The notes under the pieces: model-generated | What the model was told of the DNA's origin: nothing | Databases searched by the model: none | Seen by the model: the letters and a program-made list of their open reading frames with translations, nothing else | Part shown: one piece after another, positions 24,254 to 37,075 of the stretch | Position numbering within the stretch: the stretch's first letter is position 1 | How the letters are laid out: each line of letters begins with the position of its first letter | Assembly: GCA_963855995.1 (NCBI GenBank) | Contig: CAWLCR010000065.1 | Coordinates: 255,501-319,500, forward strand | Reading direction: 5' to 3' | Length of the DNA: 64,000 bases | From: Muricea muricata | Taxonomy: Eukaryota > Cnidaria > Anthozoa > Malacalcyonacea > Plexauridae | Position numbers and translations under genes: made by a program

Positions 24254-27200
24254 ATGGCGTCTTCCAACTCATGTTTAATTCATTTTGACGGAAAAAAAGG
24301 CCCACTTACAAGTTTTAGTGAAGTGTCTTTTCAAAAATTTTTTTATTGTCGTAGTATTTGGCTAACGCTAGATGGAGAACATCGCGATGTTTCACGGAGA
24401 AGTTTGGCTTTTGTCGGTAAGAACGTGAAAAATGTCACAACCGATCTATTCGATTATTCAAATTTCTCGTATCATAGAGCTTGCTATTCGGCATTGACAA
24501 ATAATTCTAACATTAAACGAGCTCAAATGCGGTGTCAGCATAAGAACAAAGAATGTGAAGAAGTTGATCCTTCATTGTCTGTCAGTGAAATTGATGATAC
24601 AGAACAAGAAGAATTTCAACCTGCAAAAAAGATGCTGCGATCTTCATGTTCCGAAACAACAAGCTCAACAGTAAAATCCAGAAATCCGTACGTGTTGCCG
24701 CACATATGTATTATTTGCAAGAGAGAAAAGTCGTATTTTACTGAATCGGTGAGTTTGTTTTAAAGTTGTTTTTGTACAAAATTTTTGCTAAATTGTTGGC
24801 TATAGTTGTGAAATTTTAAAGTGTATCGCACTCATTACAGCAACAATTAACGATTGTGTAATTTCTAAAAATAGCGTGTGACATGTATCTATTTAGAATA
24901 CCAAAAAAGGGAAATTGGACAAATTGGTGTCAGCAGAAACAGTAGATGGGGGTAAACTCAAAGAAGCTGCAACAAGGAAAGCTGATGAAAGTATTTTAAT
25001 ACAAATTGCTGATAAGGATATGGTGGCTTTGGAAGTGAAGTACCATAAGCGTTGTTATGAAAAGTACACATCGTTCCTTAGACACAGCATGCAGTCAACT
25101 GGAGAGGAAAATGAAAAGCAAGTCTACAAATACGAAAAATCATTTGATGTTTTCTGTAAAGACTTTATTATTGAAAAGCTTATTAAACAGGATAATATAT
25201 ATTACATGAGAAAGTTGAAAAAAGAGTTTATCAAGATGGTGCGACGTGTTGAAAATGAGGATGCCTCTGGCTATAGATCTTTTCGACTAAAGAAGCGCTT
25301 GCGTGAAAGGTTTCCACAACTCATGTTCCATAGACCAAAGATGCGATCTAAGAGTGAAATTGTTTATACAGAGTGCCTCAGTCCAGCAACTGTAGCAGAA
25401 AGACTCATTGATAATGATGGAGAAACCTCTCAGAGTTCACAAGATTCAGATTCGGCTTCTGAAATTGATGCTGAAGGATATGGAAATAAGTGTGATAAGA
25501 GAGCGTCATTAAAAGAGTTGTACACAGTAGGCATGACATTAAAGAGTGACTTGCAAAACCAAACACCCATTTGGTATGAGAACTGGCCACCACTTGCATC
25601 AGATATTACTGCTGAAAAACATTAAAAAATTGGTATCTCCTTGCTTGTTTAATTTCATGGCATGGTTGCTGGGTTTCTCAGATGACCCAGAGGATGCTAA
25701 GTACATCACATTGGAAAAAAAAACAACAGTGAAGATTTTTTCTCTGTGCCAAGATTTGATTTACGTTGCTAATAAAGGGAGAGTACAGACACCAAAGTCC
25801 TTAGCACTAGCAATTGCTGTTCGTCAGATATCTGGTTGCTCGGGTCTCATCAACATTTTAAATGGTTTTGGACATTGTGTATTACTATCATCAACAATGG
25901 CGTATGATTCTGCTATTGCTCAGGCAACGATCAACACATCGAACATTCTTCCCAGAGAATTTGTTGCCACTGAGTATGTCAACTTGGTTTATGACAACAT
26001 AGATTTTGGAGAGGAGATTGACAAGCAGACTCATGTAACCAATGGTATCATTACCCAAAAAGCATCTGTTCAAAAACAGTTGGATTCATCAGATCACCCA
26101 ATTCTTATACGGAAGACACAACGCACAGTAGAAATGCCTTCAACTGATATTGTGCCTTACCACATGGGAGCAAAGGTGACACCGGCATTTCACAGTGATG
26201 AGCTGGATCCTAAATGTCTAGAACTGTTGCTGAAAGAAGATGCTTCAATAAGGGCTTATAAATTAGACCTAGCATATATTTTAGTGAAGTATATATGTTC
26301 TTCAAATGAGGAAGTATTACCAGGATGGACTGGGTTTAACACTATGCTTTGCAAAAATGAAATACCAGATGTATCCAGATGTTACCAGTTAATGATGCAT
26401 CTCCAACAGAATACTCAACTATCAAAACAATCCTCACACGGAGCAAAGAGATTGCTGATAAATTGGAGCTGAAATATGCTGTGTTAGTTTTTGATGAGGC
26501 TGTCTATGCTAAAGTACAACATGTTCGCTGGAAAGAGGAAACATTCTTTAATCGGTTTGTTGTTCGCCTTGGTGAGTTCCACACCATTATGTCATATCTT
26601 TCAGCCATGTCAAAAATCTTTGAAGATGGAGGCTTAAAGGTGAACAAAAAAGCACTGTTTAAATTTGACTCTAAGTGTACATCAGTGGTCTTCATAGTAT
26701 ATTTAGTTTAAGTTTTCTTTTTGTTGTACTTGCAGGATGTGTTTATTGAATCTGGTATTGTGAGTGAAGGGTCAATCAAAGGCATTCTCTCTGGCAAGCA
26801 TTACAACCGTTCTGTGTTATGTCATAAGATTATGTACGAAGCTCTTCAACGCCTGAGGTTTCAAGCATTTCTGGACTCCAGAACAAAAGATGACCAGGAA
26901 GATATTTCTTTATTCATTGAAAGCATGGCAAGTTCATTTCCACAAGACACATTTCTTAGTGACAGAATCGAAAGCCCAAAGATGCAAGAAATAATTCAGT
27001 CGTACGAGCTGTTCATTAATGATATGTCTGGTAAATCAAGAACATTTTCATTTCGGAGTATGTACATCAAAATGGCAGGTAATTTATATAGTAAAATGTT
27101 TTGTAATTCATTGTATAATTAATCACTCCAGCAATTTGTTTTTTAACACATATAGGTGTGCTACTGATGTTTATTAGAGCGACCAGACAAGTAAACTGGG

Positions 27201-29768
27201 ATCTTTACTTGGCAGCTTTCAGGGCTATGCTTCCGTGGTTTTTCATTTGTGACACAGTCAATTATGCCCGATATGGGTCAGCATATCTATTGGAGATGAC
27301 TGCATTAGAAAATACACACCCAGGTATAATACTGTTTGTGTTGATATACAGTATAACGTATGCAAAGAGCACCAATATTATGTATAACATTAAGTTACTC
27401 TAACTTACAAAATCGTTTGGATTTTTCTGTGTGGGAATTCGTGAGGACATTTCCAGAAACTTTGCTGTTCAGCGTCAAAGCAATCACGGTTTCTCTGCTG
27501 TTGCATGTGACCAGACAATAGAACAAACCGCAAATAGAGACTCCAAAACGAAAGGTGGTTTGATTGGATTTTCGATGAACCGTTCCACTGTTCACAGATG
27601 GCTACTTTCGCAATCAGAAAGAGCTTCGATAACAAGCAAGTGTAAAGATATGGCTGGCAATAACTGTACACCAAGGTAATGATATGAAGTTGTCAATATG
27701 CATTTTGCAGTTCATATTTAGCTAAAGCGTTACACATTCACTTTGAGAAACTACTAATTTGAAGTCTGTTTATTTTATATTCAGAACACGTAAAGGTCTT
27801 GATCATACAAAGTGCAAGCGTCATGAAAAGTCTGTCAATGATGTGATGAGTACAATTTCGAGCATGATAAATCCGTTTGAAACAGAGCAAGAGGAGCTAC
27901 TAAGTTTGGCAACTGGTGTAGTGGTTGAAAATGATGTTGCAGATACTCTTTTAAACGCAGAGAATATTGGTGAGCAACAGTTCTTGGACTTCTCAAAAAC
28001 GAATTTGTTTAGCGAAAACCCAGACATCTTTACGAAGTTGAAACGAAACAAACTTCAGACATTCTCGTCAACCAAATCCGTATCGATGAACACTAAAGAC
28101 GGAAAGAAGGTGAACATCATGTTAAATAGAAATTTGTTTGCTCGGTTATTGGTCATAGCTAAAAGTCGGCAAGTTGATCTTGAAGAATTGCTCTCGTACA
28201 GCCTTGGTACATACCCTCTTTCATTGTCTACGACAACTGGAGGACTTGTGAAAACTGCCAAATCAAAACTTGCTGAAGTATTGGAAAACGAATCGGGAAA
28301 TCCAGAAGCTGATGTTTGTGCATTCAACAGCAATGCGCTAATTGTAGACGCTATGGCAGTAATCCAATCAATTAAAGGAAAGTGGAAAACGTTTGGCGAG
28401 TTTGCAGATGCTCTTTTAAGCAACCTCATCACGTTATCGCGAAAGTATAATTCTACACGACTAGATTTCGTTGTGGACAGGTATCCTCTTTTGAGTGTAA
28501 AGAATACAGAACGACAACGGAGAGCAGAGAAGGGGGTCCAGAAAGTTCACATCTTTGGAAAAGATCAGAGTGTTCCAAAACAATGGAAGAAGTTCTTAAG
28601 TTGCGGTGAAACAAGGAATCTCTTTTATCTTTCTTGTGTGAACATTGGAGATCATGTAATTCTTCACAACTTTCTTCCATTTCAACCATGTACGTAACCG
28701 CTAAAGAAAGATGTTATGCATTATATCCTGGTGCCACCCTGAACGATGGAGTTACAAGCAATGAGGTATTTTTGCTTCGAAGCAACCATGAGGAAGCAGA
28801 CACTTGCTTACTTCTGCATGCTAACCATGCTGCAGAAACGTATGATAAAGTTATCATTAAAAGCCCTGATACAGACGTGCTTATTCTTGCGATTGCCATG
28901 CAACCACAGATGCAGAAAGAGATCTTTTTTTTGACTGGTGCAGGACAACGAAGTCGCTGTATCCCGGTATCAACTATCACGAACTACTTGGGTGTAGATG
29001 TTTCTCGATGCTTGCCAGGCTTCCATGCATTTACGGGTAATGCCATTAAATGATACACATATATTGTCTATCTGAATATGCATATACCTCTAACTTTATT
29101 TTAAAATTTTAGGTTGTGACAGTACGAGCTCTTTTCACGGAAAAGGAAAGAAAACTTCGTGGAAAGCATTGACTGATTTCTCTGGATTCGTGGAGTGCTT
29201 TTCAAAGCTTGGAAGAGATTTCCCTCCTTCAGAAGATCTTGTACATGAGCTGAACAAATTTACGTGCCTATTGTATGGTGATAAAGCGTCAACAACTGCA
29301 GATGAGTGTAGATATGCCCTTTTCAAGTCTGGGAAATGTTCAGATGATGTCTTGCCTCCAACTTGCGATAGCCTTATCCAACATATCTATAGAGCAAACT
29401 TTCAAGCAGCGTCGTGGTATCAGTGTTTAAGTCCAGAAGTCGATCTTCCATTACCTGTTGGCAATGGCTGGACACTTGACAACAACGAGCTGGAAATAAC
29501 TTGGATGACACGCCCTCCTGCTCCGCAATCTTTGATTGAGTGTGTTGAGTGCAAGTGCAAAACTGGATGTTCGACCATGCGTTGTTCCTGCAAGAAAACT
29601 GATTCAAAGTGCACCGATCTATGTTCGTGTTGCGACTGCCAGAACACAGTAGCTGGAAATGATGATAGCGACGACGATGACGGCTATTATGGATTGGCCC
29701 TGTTGGCGGACGATGATGAACTTGGTGGATCTGATCTGGATTTTGGCGATGATGATTTGTGGTCCTAG
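24254..29768 (+). pseudogene. Academ-like XPG-family nuclease gene, copy 1
   Basis: Exons, from splice sites: 24254-24748, 24897-26639, 26736-27078, 27156-27323, ~27422-27675, 27785-29036, 29113-29768. Features in order: Cys/His N-terminus with CIICKREKSYF and KYHKRCYEKYTSF (Cys8-like finger); a long middle region; XPG/FEN1 nuclease with IVDAMAVIQSIKGKW and LDFVVDRYPLLS (N-region), NHEEADTCLLLHA and KSPDTDVLILA (I-region acidic residues), and FTGCDSTSSFHGKGKKT (helix-turn-helix), the last split by an intron; a C-terminal Cys-rich CVECKCKTGC...CSCCDC domain; an Asp-rich tail. Lesions: frameshift near 25612-25622, a 7-bp deletion near 26380, and a one-base loss near 28608. The fifth exon lacks an AG acceptor at the in-frame junction. 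The first, third and acceptor defects are shared with copy 2. Confidence 0.78.
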
Positions 29769-30789
29769 CTGTCCGATTAAACAAGCTAAGTTCAAAATTT
29801 TTATTAGCCTTTTAACTTAAACAAATCACCAAGAAGTCTCTAGTTTTGAACAAATTTCAAGTTTAACATCTCGCTCAGATTTTGTTGTACTTTAGTTGTA
29901 CATTAGTATTAGTCGTAGTTTTAAATAGCAAGTTTAGTTTACAAGGGAGTAGAACACCATTATACTGTATATTCTAGAAAGGAGTATAGATGTCAAGGAA
30001 GTATGTGTTCAATGATTGCTCACAACATTTCCGATTGTTTTCTGCCAAAGTTATTGTGTGCTTTAGGTGGTTTGGGTTGTACAGAGAAAGTCGAATACAG
30101 TGGAAGGCGAAAGATACCAAACCTACACCAAGAGAAAAAGAAATCGAAAGGAGAAAAGTGTCGGCTTTAACCTCCAAATGCTTTGCTGCAGCATGGGTTG
30201 GAGAACACGTTCCAGTTTTTCCCCAAACGGTTTTTCTGGTTTTCGTGTCCGGCTCAGCAATCGGGTAATAAAGACATCAGGATTACATCAACGGAATGAA
30301 CGAATGGTATGCGTGTTTTAATATTTTGAGTAGTACGTTAATATTTCTAATTGCATGTTACCTAAGAATTCAATTATAATTAACATCTATTCTACTTATC
30401 TTTTTAGTGGATTCCCAAATGACGACAAGATAAAGTGTTCACATTTCCGAACATTGATGTGGGACATTGTAAATAGTTTTACTCGGAAAACATTTGTTAT
30501 TTAAGAATTCCTATTGCATCTAACTTCGGTTAGAAACAAAACACCAGTGGATGAAGTTGATGTGTTGAAAGTTGTTGTTATATATTTTTTTCTTCCAATA
30601 CTTTTATTTTCGAAACTGTTCTTTAAATCATTTTTTTAAAAATCTGTGAAAATTTGCTTAAAACCTATTATATCTATGCTCAAAACCTTCGAAAACCCCA
30701 CCCAAACTTCCTTGTTGAAAACTTGTTGAGCCTTGCTTGCACAGCGGGGAACGGGAAACTTTGTGTAAGTCTCAATATAAATTTGCTGA
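29769..30789. other. 3' untranslated/subterminal region of Academ-like copy 1
   Basis: No convincing coding sequence between the stop codon and the right terminal repeat. Open frames at 29990-30321 are unsupported by homology or composition. The same interval occurs in copy 2 (47358-48378). Confidence 0.6.
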
Positions 30790-31055
30790 ATATGCTATAT
30801 ATACCGTATATAACACGAAGTATCCTCACAATTTCCAAAACAAAATGGCGTCCACAGATTGCGAAACGTGTCAATTTATTGAATTTTCGAAGACGAAGTT
30901 CTCGAAAACTGCAGGTTTGTGGAGGTGCCAACAAGCGAATTCGGACTTTTTATAATTTATCCTAATTTTCTATCGTGTTTTCAATTAGTGCCCGAAGGGG
31001 GGCAACGAAACTGAACGATAATCGACCTCAGAATACGGCCTATGTGCATTTGCCC

Positions 31056-32992
31056 TGAAGATGGACTGTTTGAGGTTATGCTACGGAATTTTAACCTTGA
31101 AGTGAGTGAATATAGTCCTAATTTCCCTGGGCTGGCTGAGTGCAACAGTGCAATACTGTGCAAACTGTGACAGGTGTAATTACGTTGTGCTACATTGCAA
31201 GTCACAATAAGAAGGCTGACCTGTCAACTGCAAGCACCCTAGCTGAGCACTTAGAAATATAATAACAATATATTTTTGACACATAAAATTACCTATTGTA
31301 AGCAATGTTTAAGTCTGTTCCTCTTGGCTCTCACCAAGTTGTAGAATTGTGAAAATTTTCAAGATTATTGCCCTGTAGGCAAGGAAAACAAAGACTTAGC
31401 TATTCTTAGTTTGCAATCAATCTCTCGGGATGTGGTGGACAATGTCAGTCACCCACGTCGGCTGGATCCAACAATGGAATTAATAACATATTCCTTTGTG
31501 TTGTACCTCCAAAATGGCTGCCACGATGTCAAATACAAACCATCAATGGTATGGTCTAGCCCAGTTAAAAATAAGAATTATGCAGCAATGTAATAATTAC
31601 TTAATATTGGCAAACACCAGATAATATTACTCATCAGAGGAAGAAATCTGTCACTTAATGATAAATGTGAAGTGTTTGAATAAAAGCTGTATTATGTAAA
31701 TTTGTTAATGCTCAAATAGATATGTGAATTTGTGGCCCAATTTTTCTGGGTTTCTATAGATTTTAATCTTTTGTCAACATTGAATAAGGAACAAATATTG
31801 TTGTTATTTAGAGCCAGAAGTAGAGTACTATAGCAGCAGTTGATCATACATTATATATTAAGTTCTTTTGCTCTAAACATTTCCCCAGTTCATGATACTT
31901 GAATACTGAAGCTTCATATAAATATAAAATATATACAAACTTTTGCAAAATGCTTAAAGACATATGGCAATATATTTCTTTTTTTGGCCAATCCATAAAG
32001 ACCTTTGAAGTAATTGTAATATTGGCTGTTAAATTTTTCATAACATGCTTAATTTGTGAAATATTGAAAGATGAATAACACTAGCCATCCACCATCTTGT
32101 TTTATAAGGTCTATTTTAATGACACCACAACAGGGTAGACTGTATAAAACTTATACTGTCAATTAGTTAAATCTCAATGCAATTTTCTTCAAACACTTGG
32201 CAATTTATGTAAGAAATGTATACATACAAATCCAGATGGGTTCTGACATTCAACATGTTTTCTAATTGCTTTTTTAAGAAATAGATTTTGGCTAGTGTCA
32301 TTGTCCTTTTTCATCATACAATATTTCAGAAACTAAGCATGTTCTCAAAAATTTAACAACAGATCTTATAGTTACTTCAAAGGTTTTTTTTATCAATAAG
32401 CCAAAATAAAAATATATTGCCATGTCCCTTCAAAATTGTTCCTGTATACAGCTTTGATTACACTACAGGCATACACTTGGCCTGGCCTGGCCCAAGAAAA
32501 ATGTGTCATGTTCACAACAAAACACAACCCGACCATTTATGATATTTTATGATGAAAGTTATATATAACCAATTTAAGATATAAAATGTTACAATGATAC
32601 ATCTTGTATTAAAACACTACATATTTACCCATTACTTCCACTGTTGAGTAAAAATCATCTTGTGTTTGTCAAGTAAAAAAATAACTATTATATACATTAC
32701 TACATATCTTATTTTTAATTTGCCTGGACCACACATTAGTTGCGCTCATTCGTAAACTTGCATACAATAGGGTAATTTTATGTTTGAAAAATATATTGTT
32801 ATATTTCTCTGCTTGCTTGCTGTTGACAGGTCAGCCTTCTTATTGTGACTTGCAATGTAGCACAACATAATTACACCTGTCACAGCTTGCACAGTATTGC
32901 ATTGTTGTACTCAGCCAGCCCAGGGAAATTAGGACTATATTCACTCATTGCAAGGTTAAAATTCCGTAGTACGACCTCAAACAGTCTATCTT
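31056..32992. mobile_element. 1.9-kb foldback element with ~175-bp inverted ends
   Basis: The left arm, about 31056-31232, and right arm, about 32818-32992, are inverted repeats; shared phrases include ACGGAATTTTAACCTTG and AATATAGTCCTAATTTCCCT. The 1.6-kb interior is AT-rich with no credible ORF. Non-autonomous DNA element of unknown class. Its left edge is only ~15 bp from the end of Academ-like copy 1. Confidence 0.7.
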
Positions 32993-33004
32993 CTAGGCAA
33001 GTGG

Positions 33005-33951
33005 AGATATAATCTCACCAATTTCCAATCGATGCGACGTAATAACTTCAAACGTTGCTGCAGTAAAGAACACTGAAGTATTTCTTGTTGATTTGATAAG
33101 ATATAAAAATTCATTCGTACTCGTATACTAAAATTTCTAGGCTTTTTCATGCTTTTATTTCATAACTTCATGTTTTAAATCCGAAAAAATATATGAAAAC
33201 AACATGCGGACCGCGCGATTCCCCCCTGCTAAAAGACTTGCACTAGAGGAAATACTGTACGTAACATGAAGTTTCCAGTGAAAAATATAAGACATTTTGA
33301 TGAAAAAGTTCGATGTTTGATCGCAAAATACAAAGAAACTGCAGGTTTTTGTGAGTGACAACAAGTGAATTCGTACTCAGCGTATAAAAATCTATAGTTT
33401 TATGTTAAATTAAATTAGTGCCCGAGGGGGGGCAATGAAAATCGTTTTCTAAGCGACTTTTTGGGCGAGGGAATACGGCCTAACATATAATCTTACCATT
33501 TCCAATCGATGCGACGCGATAAATCCAAATGTTGCTGCAGTAAAAAACACTGAAGTATTTCTTGTTGATTTGATAAGATATAAAAATTCATTCGTACTCG
33601 TATACTAAAATTTCTAGGCTTTTTCATGCTTTTATTTCATAACTTCATGTTTTAAATCCGAAAAAATATATGAAAACGACATGCAGACCGCGCGATCCCC
33701 CCTGCTAAAAGACTTGCACTATAGCAAATACTGTACATAACATGAAGTTTCCAGTGAAAAATATAAGACATTTTGATGAAAAATTTCGATGTTTGATCGC
33801 AAAATACAAAGAAACTGCAGGTTTTTGCGAGTGACAACAAGTGAATTCGTACTCAGCGTAAAAAATCTATTGTTTCATGTCAATTCAAATTAGTGCCCGA
33901 GGGGGGGCAACAAAACTGAACGAAAACCGGCTTGGGAATACGGCCTATTGT
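33005..33951. repeat. Two tandem ~470-bp units, each ending in an Academ-like terminus
   Basis: Units at about 33005-33481 and 33487-33951 are close copies (shared: TTTCCAATCGATGCGACG, TGATAAGATATAAAAATTC, AGACTTGCACTA). Each ends GAATACGGCC-TA and contains GTGCCCGAGGGGGGGCAA and a GCAGGTTTTTG(T/C)GAGTGACAA stretch, homologous to the subterminal region of the 7-kb element. The first ends in the 'AAAGTCGCTTAGAAAA' type seen at the element's left end, the second in the 'TTCGTTCAGTTT' type seen at its right end. Both point the same way. Confidence 0.7.
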
Positions 33952-35367
33952 GAAGGGCCTTGCCATCTTCGTCCTTAACAACCGGTCCATTTATGATTCG
34001 ATCTACATAAGCAGTCGCAATCCTATGATTTTCTCCATATCTTCGTTTGAGGAGTGATCTCGCCTTTTGATAACCATCATCTGCATTCATCGTCAAGCAA
34101 CTTCGCATCAACTCCTGCACGTCTCCGGACGTATATTGGATCAGATAGCTAAGTCTTGCGCTACTGCTTGCCGTTTTGTTTTCAATGAGCGTTTCGAACG
34201 ATCTTATGAATTGACTATAATTTATTGGGTCTCCTCCGAATGTTGGGACTTCAACTTTGGGCAATGTCATAGATAGAGCTAATTGCCGTTGTTGATCTAG
34301 CAGTTGTTCCAAATGCTGATCGCGTGCTTGATATACTTGAACATATGTTGGTTCTGGGTTAGCTGCTGACGTTGTACGTCTATCGTATCTTGCAAAAACA
34401 ATTCTGCAGTTTCTGAATTGTCAGAGCCATCTAATTCTTTCTTGGATTGCGTTCGCATTGTGTTAGAACTGGGTTTAGCACAGGATATGTTTTCCTTTAC
34501 TGGGTCAGATCGATTGTAGCATTCAAATGTCGCAGGCTTGATATCGGCCAAACCAGGCAGGCCCTCATCATTTATTACAGTCCTAGCGTAAGCCTTTTCT
34601 TCAGCGTCAGCCTTGGCAATCTCTGTTTCCAATTGCAATTCCTTTAATCTCTGTTGAAGGCGTAACTTATCCTGATCCTGTCTTTGGTTCAGCATTAACG
34701 TTTCATGCTTCAGACGTAGTTCTTCTTCTTCGAGAGCTTGAAATTTATTTAATGCTGCTGCTTGAACTCTTAATGTAGCTTTCTTCGCGGCCGCTGCAGC
34801 CATAGCACTACTGGCCCTCGACACACGCGAACTGGCGAGGGAACTTGCTGACCTCCCACGCCGCCCACGGACTTCAGAGCCAACATTACTGACTGAGTCT
34901 CTACATTCAATTTCACGGTCCAAAGGCTCTTGAATTACAACCGAAAAACTGTTAATCCAGTCAATTATCGTTCGCTTAAAATTATTGATTCTTCGGGTTT
35001 CAGTGAGCGCATATTCTTCAGAGTCTTGTAGTTCAAAATCATCATCGATCATCCCGTGATAATCAGCATGGATCTTATAAAAATTGTCCATTGCATTATA
35101 GAATTCCTGAGCTTTAGCTCGAGCTTCGCTAATGTCTGTTATACTCGCTTTCGTCTCTGTAAGCTCTTTAATCCTTTTAGTTATATTTCCTTTAGCAACG
35201 GCCCGTCTTCTTCTTAGTGTTTCACGTTTTTCATTGCGTATTCCTTCATATTCAAGTGCAGAACTTCGTTGTATTTGTCGAGCGGTTAATTCTTCGTCGG
35301 AATCAATTGTCTGTTGTCGAGTGGTTAATTCTTTGTCTTGATCGATACCGCTTTGATTGAACTCCAT
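33952..35367 (-). pseudogene. BEL/Pao gag fragment (copy C)
   Basis: Minus-strand gag from ATG at 35365-35367. A long charged helical N-terminus (RRRRAVAKGNITKRIKELTE, later a KLRLQQRLKELQLETEIAKA-type helix) is followed by the Pao gag core (LPKVEVPTFGGDPINYSQF, YLIQYTSGDVQELMRSC, YVDRIINGP). A one-base frameshift lies near 34310-34330. The coding sequence stops abruptly at 33951-33955, where the Academ-like terminus begins. LTRs were not delimited upstream of 35400. Confidence 0.82.
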
Positions 35368-36119
35368 CGTTTATGCGTAGTCGTGAGTAATCATTCAGGG
35401 AGCCGACATGGCTTCTCATATCGATGAGGTATCTTCGAACTATATAACTTTCAAATCGCCTTTCATCTTCGAGCTTCGAACACGCATGAGATTATGTTCT
35501 AACTTTAATAATACGGTTCGACTAAACAAATAAATACAATCTAGCTAAATACAAGTAGAAACACGAAATTAAAAACTACAGTGACTAATTCAACTTACAG
35601 ATATTTCCTCGATTAAGCGATTTTGATTTATTTAATGATAATATTTCAGAATGTCTGTCTGTCTTGAAAGATGGTTGAAAAACCATCTGTAGGTCGAGCC
35701 TACATGCTTTTATATCAAAATTTGAATACTTAATTTATTCTAACTAACTATTTATTCATGCAACATACTAATGTTTGAAAATAAACTCTACAGTTATGAC
35801 TGTAGTCAACAACATTGTCTACCTTGAAAATTTGGAAATGTGAAACTTTTTTGTCCCATGTGACTGTCCCACTGCTCTATTAGACACTGCCTTGTCAAAG
35901 CAAATGCATCTTGTCAATGGCCATTTGCAGGAAATCTAAGGGAAATATATATTTACTGATTTCTTTTACACTATCTTAATTTATATTCATGCTGTCTCCT
36001 TGAAACAAGCCAAAAAGGATGTAACATTGGTAAAAAATATCCAATTTGGTAAAATTTCAACATGTTGGGTAAATGGTAATAACCGCTGAGAAAGTCTGAT
36101 CACACACAATATCCGTGCG
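35368..36119. other. Non-coding stretch between gag fragment and satellite
   Basis: Probably 5' leader/LTR of BEL copy C near 35368-35700, by position only; no partner LTR is visible. The rest is AT-rich with no recognised gene. Confidence 0.4.
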
Positions 36120-36885
36120 GATTTTAAATAAATATTAGAGAGATCGGAGTAAATACACCTCATTTTTATCGAAATGTCCTTATTTTAAAAAAATATTAAA
36201 GAAATCGGTGTAAATTTTAGGTATATGTGTTAAGGGTGCTGCACATACAGTGGATATTGCTAAAATACACCTCATTTTTATCGAAATGTTCTTATTTTAA
36301 ATAAATATTAAAGAAATCGGGGTAAATTTTAAGTATATGTGTTAAGGGTGTTGGATATACAGTGGATATTGCTAAAACACACCTGATTTTTATCGAAATG
36401 TTCTTATTTTAAATAACTATTAAAGAAATCGGGGTAAATTTTGGGTATATGTGTTAAGGGTGTTGGATATACAGTGGATATTGCTAAAACACACCTCATT
36501 TTTATCGAAATGTTCTTATTTTAAATAAATATTAAAGAAATCGGGGTGAATTTTGGGTATGTGTGTTAAAGGTGTTGCATATACAGTGGATATCGCTAAA
36601 ATACACCTCATTTTTATCGAAATGTTCTTACTTTAAATAAATATTAAAGAAATCGGGGTAAATTTTGGGTATATGTGTTAAGGGTGTTGGATATACAGTG
36701 GATATTGCTAAAACACACCTCATTTTTATTGAAATGTTCTTATTTTAAATAAATATTAAAGAAATCGGGGTAAATTTTGGGTATATGTGTTAAGGGTGTT
36801 GCATATACAGTCGATATTGCTAAAACACACCTCATTTTTATCGAAATGTTCTTATTTTAAATAAATATTAAAGAAATCGGTGTAA
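36120..36885. repeat. 112-bp satellite array, left block
   Basis: About seven head-to-tail units of ~112 bp. The phrase TCGAAATGTTCTTATTTTAA recurs near 36170, 36283, 36395, 36507, 36619, 36731 and 36841, followed by AATCGGGGTAAATTTTGGGT and a GTGTTAAGGGTGTTG(C/G)ATAT step. Units differ by a few per cent. Confidence 0.92.
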
Positions 36886-37075
36886 TTCTATTTCGTCATT
36901 GGACTACGTCACTAAGGAGTCATGTGAGACATGCGCACGCAGATCGAGCCATCAGTTGCTCGCATAGTTTTTCGAGCGAGCGGTCGTTTATGCAAACGAA
37001 GCAGCGATATAAAGACTAAATTTACATAAAAAGAAAAGAAAATGACTTGGAAAAGACGAATTGGAAAGATCGTTG

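Larger units (their letters stand above)
23971..31040 (+). mobile_element. Academ-like DNA transposon, copy 1
   Basis: 7070 bp from GGCCGTATTC to GAATACGGCC, with TA on both sides (23969-23970 and 31041-31042). Terminal inverted repeats of about 250 bp match except for a divergent stretch at positions ~12-40 of each end. They share TTGCCCCCCTTCGGGCAC and the GCAGGTTTGTGGAGGTGCCA region. The element carries one spliced plus-strand gene. It is nearly identical to 47107-54183 in reverse orientation; the 7-bp length difference equals a coding deletion near 26380. The Academ assignment follows from the XPG-type nuclease and Cys-rich domains. Academ elements are usually described with 3-4-bp target duplications, so the TA-only match here is atypical. 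Confidence 0.8.

Noticed and set aside
25605..25640. Programmed -1 frameshift in the Academ-like gene
   Set aside because: A-rich but no canonical X-XXY-YYZ heptamer in frame; a shared mutation is simpler.
29990..30321. Extra genes downstream of the Academ-like nuclease
   Set aside because: Short frames, present in both copies because the DNA is identical, with no domain or splice support.
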